From positions 1-64,000 of the forward strand of contig DATLXN010000004.1 in assembly GCA_035575715.1 (NCBI GenBank): 64,000 bases of DNA, given 5' to 3'. The translations under genes and the position numbers were made by a program. The notes under the pieces are model-generated. The model searched no databases. It had not been told where the DNA came from and saw only the letters and a list, made by a program, of their open reading frames with translations. Below, one piece after another: positions 1 to 6,810 of this stretch; position 1 is the stretch's first letter, and each line of letters begins with the position of its first letter. Source of the stretch: JACCSI01 sp035575715. GTDB lineage: Bacteria > Acidobacteriota > Vicinamibacteria > Vicinamibacterales > UBA2999.

Positions 1-910
1 TCGTCGGACCACCGCACGTTGCTGGTCTTGAGCGTCTTGGTGTCGAGCAGGGTCCGGACGACGCCGCCGCGCGGCACCAACCGCAGGGAATTCTGCGTGC
101 CCGAGATCACGTCGTAGTCCGTCTTTTCGGTCGCGTCCTCGCGAAAGGTGATGAAGCTGCCGTCGCGCGACAGTTGATAGTCGGTGATCTTGGTCGAGTC
201 CAGAACTTGATGTCGTTCGCCAGTGCGCGGGTCGAGCTCAAACAGTGCACGCAATCGATCAGATCGGCGCAGGCCATCCCAATCCAGAAAGGTGTCCTGC
301 GAGCGATGGACGATGACCGGGCCGTCAACCAATTTCCTGAACGCATCGCGCGCGGCACGATCGGCCTCAGCGGTGCGCACCGCCGCTAGCAGACGCGACC
401 CGTCGGGCAGCCACGCGAGTTCAGAATTTGCCGCAATGCCGCCGACGCCTTGGCGCGGCACCTCACTGAGCGACTTTCTAGCGGCGTCCCAGATCCACGC
501 CGCCGTGACGGGCAGTTGGTCGGTCCCCTCAGTCGCGGTCAGCAGCGCAAGGCGCCCGCCGTCGCGCGACCATGTCGCCTGACGCACGTTCATTAACTGC
601 TTGAACACTTTGTCCGAGGCGCCAGTGCGGGTGTCGAAGACTACGACCTCGACCATCGTCGGCGCGACGTAGGCGGGGTCGCCGAAGCGGCGGTGGTCGG
701 TCTCTGCGTTCTCGCGCAGGCGACGCACCGAGAGGGCCACCCGACTGCCGTCCTCGGTCAGATCGAGCACCGTCGCTGTCGCAACGTCGAGCATGTCCTG
801 TGCAGTAAAGGGCGACAGCGCCTGCGCGCCGGGCCGGGTCTGACTACCGATCGCAAGAACTGCGATGAAGACGGCGACGAAACTGCGGACTTTGTATGTT
901 TTTGTCATGC
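1..910 (-). CDS. S9 (prolyl oligopeptidase family) peptidase, N-terminal part, cut by window edge
   Basis: The minus strand is open from an ATG at 908-910 to base 1, about 303 codons without a stop. The start reads MTKTYKVRSFVAVFIAVLAI, a signal peptide, and is followed by propeller-like phrases such as TVLDLTEDGSRVALSVR, VRQATWSRDGGRLALLTA and ITDYQLSRDGSFITF, typical of the N-terminal beta-propeller of secreted S9 peptidases. The Ser-Asp-His catalytic domain would lie outside the window, so the family call rests on the propeller alone. A TolB/PD40 protein without a peptidase domain is the alternative. It follows the gene at 967-2214 on the same strand after a gap of tandem repeats. Confidence 0.6.
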
Positions 911-920
911 CGGTGCCTGG

Positions 921-967
921 TCCCTTCGTCGGTGGTCCCTTCGTCGGTGGTCGGTTCCTTCGTCGGT
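921..967. repeat. 15-mer tandem repeat between two minus-strand genes
   Basis: About 2.7 imperfect copies of CCTTCGTCGGTGGTC fill the 56-base gap between the genes at 1-910 and 967-2214. It belongs to a set of short tandem tracts found in many intergenic gaps of this window. Confidence 0.75.
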
Positions 968-2214
968 CAGCGCGCGATGCGGCGCGCGCGAATCAGTGTC
1001 TGAATCTCGTCTGGTCGGCCGTTCTCGAAATACAGCCGTTGACGGCCTTCGGCGTCTTCGGAAACCGCGGCGGGAATCGAACTCGCCACGACCGTCCATC
1101 CTGCAGGGAGGACGACAGTGTTGCGCGGCCGGCCGAACGCCCGGTCCCACACCAGTTCGTCCCCGTCAAGCCCGTAGCGCATCGGATCGGTGTAGGTCTC
1201 GGAGATGCGCAACCGCGTCGACTGGCCCGGTTGCACTGGCGGAAATGAAATGACCACTACTTCGGTGTCGTTCTGCATCGGCTCGCCCGCATCGAGCGCC
1301 CGCTGCTTCAGCTCGGCGCCTGTCAGCGTTTCGACCGTGAGGTCTGCGCCGGTATCGAGCGCGCGCGCGGAAGGACTTGAGACACGACTACCCGGTCGCA
1401 CGACATTGAAATAGTTCTTCACGCCTGGACGTGACTCCGTGTAGTCGTGATAGAGGCTGAAGGAGTTGGTCGTCGGGTCGTTGAGGAAATAGACGATCTC
1501 GCGATCTTGATGGGTGCGCTCACTCAGTCGCGACGCTTGTGAGGCAAGCGAGACGGTCGACGGCGTGCCACGCGTGGTGCTCGCGCGCGGCTTGAATGGC
1601 GCCAGGCCCGGCCTGGCGCGAATCACCAGTGGCGCCGCCGCTGCACTGGTATTCATGAAACTGATCTGGACGCGGCCGTCTTCAGTTGGAATGATCTGCG
1701 ATGGCACGTTGACGCTGATCAGTCGATAACCAAGCGGCAGAACGATGGTGTTGCGCCGAATTCCCAGCGAGCGATCAAAGACGATGGTGTCGCCGTCGCG
1801 GAAGTAGCTCTTGGCGTCCTTGTAGGTTTTGTCGATCAGGACCCGTGCCTCGCCGCCCTGCGGAACCGGCTTGGCGAGGTGCACCTTGATGTATTCGGTC
1901 TCGGGGTCCGCGCTCGGATGCCCGGCAGTCCGCGCATCCTTGCCACTGACCACTTCCCACTTGAGCAGCAGGCCAGTGGCCATGTCGATGACCCGTTCGT
2001 CGGTGGCGACGCTGCCGGGGCGAATGGTGTTGTAAAAGAACCGCGCACCGGCGGTCGTGCCGGTGACCTCGTAATAAATTCGAAACTGCGCGCTGTCAGG
2101 CGCGAGGAGCTCGTACTTGGTGTAATCGTCCTCTTGCGTCTGCCGCGGCGACGGTTGAGCGGTCGTAATCACGGGCCAGAGGAGCGCCAACATCACGAAC
2201 AGGAGACGGTTCAT
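967..2214 (-). CDS. Secreted protein of two tandem homologous domains, unknown function
   Basis: A 415-aa protein with a clear signal peptide (MNRLLFVMLALLWPVITTAQ). The mature part holds two copies of one unit. Unit 1 (about residues 30-205) has FRIYYEVTGTTAGARFFYN, DKTYKDAKSYFRDGDTIVF and RRNTIVLPLGYRLISVNVPS. Unit 2 (about 235-410) has the matching FSLYHDYTESRPGVKNYFN, SETYTDPMRYGLDGDELVW and PRNTVVLPAGWTVVASSIPA. The shared R-N-T-[IV]-V-L-P segment is the best marker of the duplication. I do not recognise the family; the beta-rich repeats suggest a periplasmic or surface protein. It is transcribed divergently from the DUF2339 gene, across a 35-base gap that holds an inverted repeat. Confidence 0.75.
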   Translation of the reverse strand: MNRLLFVMLALLWPVITTAQPSPRQTQEDDYTKYELLAPDSAQFRIYYEVTGTTAGARFFYNTIRPGSVATDERVIDMATGLLLKWEVVSGKDARTAGHPSADPETEYIKVHLAKPVPQGGEARVLIDKTYKDAKSYFRDGDTIVFDRSLGIRRNTIVLPLGYRLISVNVPSQIIPTEDGRVQISFMNTSAAAAPLVIRARPGLAPFKPRASTTRGTPSTVSLASQASRLSERTHQDREIVYFLNDPTTNSFSLYHDYTESRPGVKNYFNVVRPGSRVSSPSARALDTGADLTVETLTGAELKQRALDAGEPMQNDTEVVVISFPPVQPGQSTRLRISETYTDPMRYGLDGDELVWDRAFGRPRNTVVLPAGWTVVASSIPAAVSEDAEGRQRLYFENGRPDEIQTLIRARRIAR

Positions 2215-2220
2215 TGCGGC

Positions 2221-2245
2221 GAGTATAGCGTCCGGCGCTACACTC
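2221..2245. promoter_or_regulatory. Inverted repeat in the divergent gap (possible shared operator)
   Basis: GAGTATAGCG at 2221-2230 and CGCTACACTC at 2236-2245 are 10-base arms with one mismatch around a 5-base centre. They almost fill the 35-base gap between two divergently transcribed genes. TATAGC (2224-2229) could serve as a -10 element for the rightward gene. A transcription-factor site is inferred from position only. Confidence 0.35.
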
Positions 2246-2249
2246 CGCG

Positions 2250-4478
2250 GTGGTGGAATTCCTGGCCTTGCTTCTGGCGCTGCTCACGGTGGTTTTTGTG
2301 TTGATGCCGGTGCTCACCTTCGTGCGGATGGGCCGGCTAAGTCGCGAACTCGAGACCCTCCGCGCGCGGATTGACCGGCTCGAGCGGCCGGCTGCGTCGG
2401 CATCGCCGGGAACAGGCCCCGCGTTCGCAGCAGCGGGCGCGCCCGCTGCACCGTCGCCGCTCGAAGCACTGATCTCACCAGAAGCCCCAGCACCTGTCGC
2501 ACCTTCCGCACCCCTCGCCCCCGTCGCACCCACAGCCGTCGACATCCCCGACGACCTCGAGGATCGAATCGGCGGCCGCGGCCTGCTCTATACCGGTGTC
2601 CTCGTCCTCCTGTTCGGCGTCAGCTTCTTTCTGAAATACGCGTTCGAGAACCAATGGATCAACGAAACCGGCCGCGTCGTGCTCGGCGCCCTTGGCGGTC
2701 TCGGGTTGGTCGTGGCCGGCCTGCGCATGTCAGGCCGCGGCTTGGGCGTCTTCGGACAGGCGCTTGCTGGTGGCGGGTTCGCGATTCTCTATTTAGCAAT
2801 CTACGCGGCCTTCAATTTCTACGCGCTGATCGGTACCAACGTCGCATTCGGCGCGATGTTGCTGGTGACCCTGGCCGCTGCCGTCGCCGCCGATCGACAG
2901 CGCGCGCAGGCGCTGGCGGTACTGGCCGTCGGCGGCGGTTTCATGACGCCATTTCTTGTCGGCGGAGCTGAGAACGCCCAACTGACCCTGTTCTCGTACG
3001 ACGCGCTACTGGTGATCGGGACGATGGTGCTGGCGTTGCGCCACCAGTGGCTAGGCTTGAACGCTCTGAGCTACACCTGCACCGTCTTCACCCTGCTCGC
3101 CTGGGCCGGGCGCTATTACACCGAAGACCAGTGGCTCCGAACGCTGCTGTTCCTGACCCTGTTTTGCGTGCTGTTCCTGATCATTCTGCGCGCGACGTCA
3201 CGCGCTGCTGGGGCAGTGGCCCACGTGGTGACGACAGTCCTGGCCACCGCTCCCCTGCTGTATCACCTGTTCGCCGTCACCATCACCGCCGCACACCCCC
3301 CGGCGATCCACATCTATCTCATCGCTTTTACCGCGGCCGGCCTATGGCTTACCGCGGACCCGCACCGTCCGTGGCTTCGGCTCGTGGTCTTACTTGGCGG
3401 TTTCATCCCACTGTTCGGCACGCTGACCCTGCCCGACGGCATGTCATGGGTCCTGGCGAATGTCGTGACCATCGTCGCCGTTGCCGCGTTGCATACGATG
3501 GCTCTGCTCAATCGCATCGTCAGGCAAGAGGAACGGTTGGCCGGGCCCGATCTGTTGGCGCTGCAGATCACCGGGCTGGGTCTCTTTTCGCTGCTCTACG
3601 AATCGTTGCAACCGTCACATCCAGATCTGCGCGGCGCGCTTGCGGCGGGGATCGCCTTTGCCGCGGTCGCGCTGTGGCAGTGGTTGACGTCGCGGGATCG
3701 CGTGGCGTCTCTCAATGCAGCTGCATTGGCCTTCACACTCGGCGCCATCGCAGTCGCCGTGCAGTTTGATGGACGCGCAGCCGTCATCGGGTGGGCGGCC
3801 GAGGCGGCGGCGGCGGTGTGGCTCGGACTGCGGGCGCCGAGCTTGCCATTTCAGTACGGCGGCCTACTGCTCTGGGGGATGGCCGCGCTTCGGCTTGCCG
3901 ACGGCTATTTCACGACGCCTGCGGGGTTCACTGCGGTTCTCAACGAGCGGTCGCTGGCCATTGGCTTCGTCGTGGCGATGGCCTATGCACTCGCTTGGAT
4001 GTTTGCGCGTCATCGCGCGGAAGCGACCGAACGGACGCGGGTTGCATTGCACGTCGCGGCCAGCGTGCTGACGCTGTTATGGTTGACGGCGGAGATTCGC
4101 TCGTACTGGGAAGTGCGTTACGAGAACGCGCAGGCCTATCTCTATGAACACGTCATGTTGTCGCTGGCGTGGGGGCTTTACGGCGCCTTACTGATTGCGA
4201 TCGGCATGCGCCAGCGCTATGCCGCGGTGCGCTACATCGGCATCACGATTCTGGCGGTGGCGTCCCTCAAGGTCTTCTTCTATGACTTGTGGGAACTCGG
4301 AGGCATTTACCGCGTGGTCGGGTTCCTGGCATTCGGTGTCCTGCTGGTGCTGGTGTCATATCTCTACCAGCGGCGGCGGCTGGTTACGCCGCCTTCCGAA
4401 GCGCCGGCCCCGGCACGCGTCGGCGAGACATCCGGCACCGACGGGTCAACCCCCAATGCGGTCAATTCCCAACTGTGA
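2250..4478 (+). CDS. DUF2339 family polytopic membrane protein
   Basis: 742 aa with a GTG start at 2250. A first hydrophobic segment (residues 2-25) is followed by a short charged helix (LSRELETLRARIDRLERP), an Ala/Pro-rich linker (about 50-105), the conserved DDLEDRIGGRGLLYTGVLVL entry motif near residue 110, and then many closely packed membrane helices to residue ~715. This coiled-helix, Pro-rich linker and multi-span architecture is that of DUF2339 proteins, whose function is not established. The hydrophilic tail ends about 18 bases before pxpA, so the two may be cotranscribed. Confidence 0.8.
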   Translation: MVEFLALLLALLTVVFVLMPVLTFVRMGRLSRELETLRARIDRLERPAASASPGTGPAFAAAGAPAAPSPLEALISPEAPAPVAPSAPLAPVAPTAVDIPDDLEDRIGGRGLLYTGVLVLLFGVSFFLKYAFENQWINETGRVVLGALGGLGLVVAGLRMSGRGLGVFGQALAGGGFAILYLAIYAAFNFYALIGTNVAFGAMLLVTLAAAVAADRQRAQALAVLAVGGGFMTPFLVGGAENAQLTLFSYDALLVIGTMVLALRHQWLGLNALSYTCTVFTLLAWAGRYYTEDQWLRTLLFLTLFCVLFLIILRATSRAAGAVAHVVTTVLATAPLLYHLFAVTITAAHPPAIHIYLIAFTAAGLWLTADPHRPWLRLVVLLGGFIPLFGTLTLPDGMSWVLANVVTIVAVAALHTMALLNRIVRQEERLAGPDLLALQITGLGLFSLLYESLQPSHPDLRGALAAGIAFAAVALWQWLTSRDRVASLNAAALAFTLGAIAVAVQFDGRAAVIGWAAEAAAAVWLGLRAPSLPFQYGGLLLWGMAALRLADGYFTTPAGFTAVLNERSLAIGFVVAMAYALAWMFARHRAEATERTRVALHVAASVLTLLWLTAEIRSYWEVRYENAQAYLYEHVMLSLAWGLYGALLIAIGMRQRYAAVRYIGITILAVASLKVFFYDLWELGGIYRVVGFLAFGVLLVLVSYLYQRRRLVTPPSEAPAPARVGETSGTDGSTPNAVNSQL

Positions 4479-4496
4479 CAGAAAGGTGATCTTCGA

Positions 4497-5270
4497 GTGG
4501 CGATGACCCAGATTGATCTCAATGCCGACCTCGGCGAGTCGTTCGGTTCGTGGAGCAAAGGGCAGGACGAAGCGCTGATGACCAGCATTTCGTCGGCCAA
4601 CGTGGCGTGTGGGTTTCACGCCGGCGATCCGAGCGTGATGCGAAACACGGTGTGGCTGGCCAGACAGCATGGCGTCGCGATTGGAGCGCATCCCGGCTTT
4701 CCGGATCTCGCCGGATTCGGGCGCCGCGACATCCACGCGTCGCCACGTGAGATTGAAGATTTCGTGCTCTACCAGGTCGCGGCGTTGGCCGGTGTCGCCG
4801 CCGCGCAACGAGTCGGGTTGCAACACGTCAAAGCGCACGGCGCGCTCTACACGATGGCCTGCCGCGACGCGCAGATTGCCGAAGCCATCGCACGTGCGGT
4901 CGCTGCGCTCGATCGCGGCTTGATCTTGTTTGGCTTACCCGGCTCTGAATTGCTGCGCGCCGGCGAACGGGCCGGGCTTGCCGTGGCGGCCGAAGCGTTC
5001 GCCGACCGGGCCTACGAACCGGACGGTAGTCTCACGTCGCGACAGAACGCCGGCAGCGTCATCCACGACCCCGAGGAAGTCGTGTCCCGGGCAGTGCGGA
5101 TGGTCACCCGCGGAGAAGTCGTCGCGACCGACGGTTCGGTTGTGCAATTGCGTGCGACCACCATTTGCGTGCACGGCGACACTCCCGACGCCGCGACGCT
5201 GGCCACGCGAATCCGCGCCGGGCTCGACGCGGCCGGCGTGTCGGTCAAACCGTTGTCAACAACTCTGTAA
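4497..5270 (+). CDS. pxpA: 5-oxoprolinase subunit PxpA (LamB/YcsF family)
   Basis: 257 aa, the normal family length. The N-terminus carries the diagnostic IDLNADLGESFG, followed by SANVACGFHAGDPSVM and GAHPGFPDLAGFGRR, all hallmark LamB/YcsF segments; VKAHGALY and ICVHGDTPDA come later. PxpA acts with PxpB and PxpC in ATP-dependent opening of 5-oxoproline to glutamate. No pxpB or pxpC homologue lies next to it, which is unusual because the three are often adjacent. A Shine-Dalgarno-like AAGGTGAT at 4483-4490 sits 6 bases before GTG 4497, favouring that start over ATG 4503. Confidence 0.92.
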   Translation: MAMTQIDLNADLGESFGSWSKGQDEALMTSISSANVACGFHAGDPSVMRNTVWLARQHGVAIGAHPGFPDLAGFGRRDIHASPREIEDFVLYQVAALAGVAAAQRVGLQHVKAHGALYTMACRDAQIAEAIARAVAALDRGLILFGLPGSELLRAGERAGLAVAAEAFADRAYEPDGSLTSRQNAGSVIHDPEEVVSRAVRMVTRGEVVATDGSVVQLRATTICVHGDTPDAATLATRIRAGLDAAGVSVKPLSTTL

Positions 5271-5395
5271 GTCGAGCGACAAAGTTGCGGGTGCTGTGCA
5301 ACGGGCCCTTCAGGAAAACGCCGATAAAGCGCGACGTCCGGTGCTGCAGCTGAGCGGCACGGAGCTTGGATAACCGACCGTGTCGCCGGTTTGTT

Positions 5396-5418
5396 GTTCA
5401 CGGCAAGGTGCCGTGAAC
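5396..5418. repeat. Perfect inverted repeat, 10-base arms
   Basis: GTTCACGGCA, AGG, TGCCGTGAAC: ten paired bases around a 3-base loop. No T tract follows, so it is a hairpin of unknown role rather than a canonical terminator. Confidence 0.7.
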
Positions 5419-5454
5419 GCTGGGGGGAGCCAGGCCGGCGACAATATTTACAGG

Positions 5455-5484
5455 CGGGCGGGATGCTTTCGGGTGTCCCGCCCG
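5455..5484 (+). terminator. Terminator-like hairpin downstream of pxpA
   Basis: CGGGCGGGA at 5455-5463 pairs perfectly with TCCCGCCCG at 5476-5484 across a 12-base loop and is followed by TTTGTTG. It fits an intrinsic terminator for rightward transcription, although it lies 185 bases after the pxpA stop. Confidence 0.5.
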
Positions 5485-5545
5485 TTTGTTGTACGGCTTC
5501 AGCTGTCGGCGTTCTGGCTTCTGGCTTCCGCCGTTCGCGTGCGCC

Positions 5546-5599
5546 GTTTGTCTTTTGTCTTTTGTCTTTTGTCTTTTGTCTTTCGTCTTTCGTCTTTCG
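5546..5599. repeat. TTTTGTC / TTTCGTC heptamer tandem repeat
   Basis: About five copies of TTTTGTC followed by about three copies of the TTTCGTC variant, directly beyond the 3' end of the DGQHR gene. Confidence 0.9.
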
Positions 5600-5603
5600 C
5601 TCC

Positions 5604-6743
5604 CTACAGTCCGGCGCCTTCCGGGTACTGCAGCGCCAGCCGCAATTCTTTGGCGAGGCCGTCGACCGTCGTCCCCTGCCGCTTCCATGCGCCATCGGTC
5701 TCGAAGCGCAGCGCGCCAATCCGGCGCCCCCACGGCGCAATGACGCGGCCGATCGCCCGATAGTCGGTACGGTCGGCGTGCAATTGATCGATCCGCTCGA
5801 TGACGTCGGGCGCAACCCGGATAAACGCCCGTAAGGCGGTCGCTGACTTGACCGAATACTTCCGGCCGTTCCACGCCGATTCGAAGATCGTGGCAATCTG
5901 CTTGAGGTAGTTGACGAAAAACTTTTTCGACTCGTCCCGGAAGTCTGCTGCCTTCCTGGCGCCGCCGAGCGCGGCCTCGTTGGCAAACAGCTTCTTGAAT
6001 TCCTGCGCCAGTGGCGCTTGGGCGACGCGGCCACGGCCGACGCCGAGCAATTTGATCTCACCGTGGAGCGGTGATTCCTCGCGATCGTTCAGCGCCCGCA
6101 CGACGTCGTGCGCCGCCGCCAACGCCTCGTCGCGATAGAGCTGCCGGCCGGACAGCGACACCAGATGCGACGAGTTTAGCCGGGTGTGTTTCGCGTTGAT
6201 GGTGACGAACATCTGCACGACGTGGTCTTCAGGAAGACGGTCGAAGATGATCGCCGGCACCGTAAACGGTTCGTCAGCGAAATTCTCGATGTCGGCGTGC
6301 AGCGCCAGCAAGCGATGCTGGCCATCGATGGCGCGCAACACCCCTTCGCGCTCCGGCACTTTCAAGCGGCCAACGAGGCTGCCAGATTCAACCGGCTCAA
6401 AGGTCAACTTCTCGTCGGCAGAAATGATCACCGCGCCGGGAATGGAGGGCAGGTCGCGAGCCTGGCGGCACTGCTCGTAGTACTGCACCAGCTCATCGAT
6501 CTTCTTGCGGATGATGTGGCGCTGATAAGCCTTTTCGCTCGACGCTATCCGGCGTTCGAGCAGGTCCCACCTGATCTTGGACGGCGATGCCTGCTTCTTG
6601 CCGCCACGAGCCGATGCCGGACCTTGGCTGTTGTAGTCCAAGACCTCGAAACGCACCAGCTTGTCGATATCGTTGGCGGTGAGAGCGGCCTGATAGAATT
6701 GCACGCCGAACTGCTGCATCCGAATCGCGGCGACACTAATCAT
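5604..6743 (-). CDS. DGQHR-domain protein (DndB/DpdB-like), orphan
   Basis: 379 aa with an ATG start. The signature LRAIDGQHRLLALH lies at about residues 137-149, and TFEPVESGSLVGRLKVPERE precedes it. An FVTINAKHTRLNSSHLVSLS segment follows, as in ParB/DndB-like DGQHR proteins. Homologues include DndB, the regulator of DNA phosphorothioation, and DpdB of 7-deazaguanine DNA modification. No dnd, dpd, restriction or other defence gene is visible nearby, so the role here is open: regulator, DNA-binding protein or defence remnant. It converges with pxpA and is divergent from the M14 peptidase over 67 bases. Confidence 0.75.
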   Translation of the reverse strand: MISVAAIRMQQFGVQFYQAALTANDIDKLVRFEVLDYNSQGPASARGGKKQASPSKIRWDLLERRIASSEKAYQRHIIRKKIDELVQYYEQCRQARDLPSIPGAVIISADEKLTFEPVESGSLVGRLKVPEREGVLRAIDGQHRLLALHADIENFADEPFTVPAIIFDRLPEDHVVQMFVTINAKHTRLNSSHLVSLSGRQLYRDEALAAAHDVVRALNDREESPLHGEIKLLGVGRGRVAQAPLAQEFKKLFANEAALGGARKAADFRDESKKFFVNYLKQIATIFESAWNGRKYSVKSATALRAFIRVAPDVIERIDQLHADRTDYRAIGRVIAPWGRRIGALRFETDGAWKRQGTTVDGLAKELRLALQYPEGAGL

Positions 6744-6798
6744 AAGATTCCGGCGGATTCTATCGCACCCGGGCTTATTTCGCTATCTCACTGTAATT

Positions 6799-6805
6799 AA
6801 AGGAG
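6799..6805 (+). promoter_or_regulatory. Shine-Dalgarno of the M14 peptidase
   Basis: AAAGGAG lies 5 bases before ATG 6811 and fixes that start. Confidence 0.7.
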
Positions 6806-6810
6806 TTCTG

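Larger units (their letters stand above)
5271..5603. other. Intergenic region with two hairpins and a heptamer tract, no gene seen
   Basis: This gap separates the convergent pxpA and DGQHR genes. It contains a perfect 10-base inverted repeat with a 3-base loop (5396-5418), a terminator-like hairpin (5455-5484) and a TTTTGTC heptamer tract (5546-5599). I see no convincing small gene in it. Confidence 0.7.

Noticed and set aside
5012..6061. 349-codon minus-strand frame across pxpA and DGQHR ends
   Set aside because: Arg/Ser-rich composition and overlap with two well supported genes; it is the shadow of those genes and of the heptamer tract.
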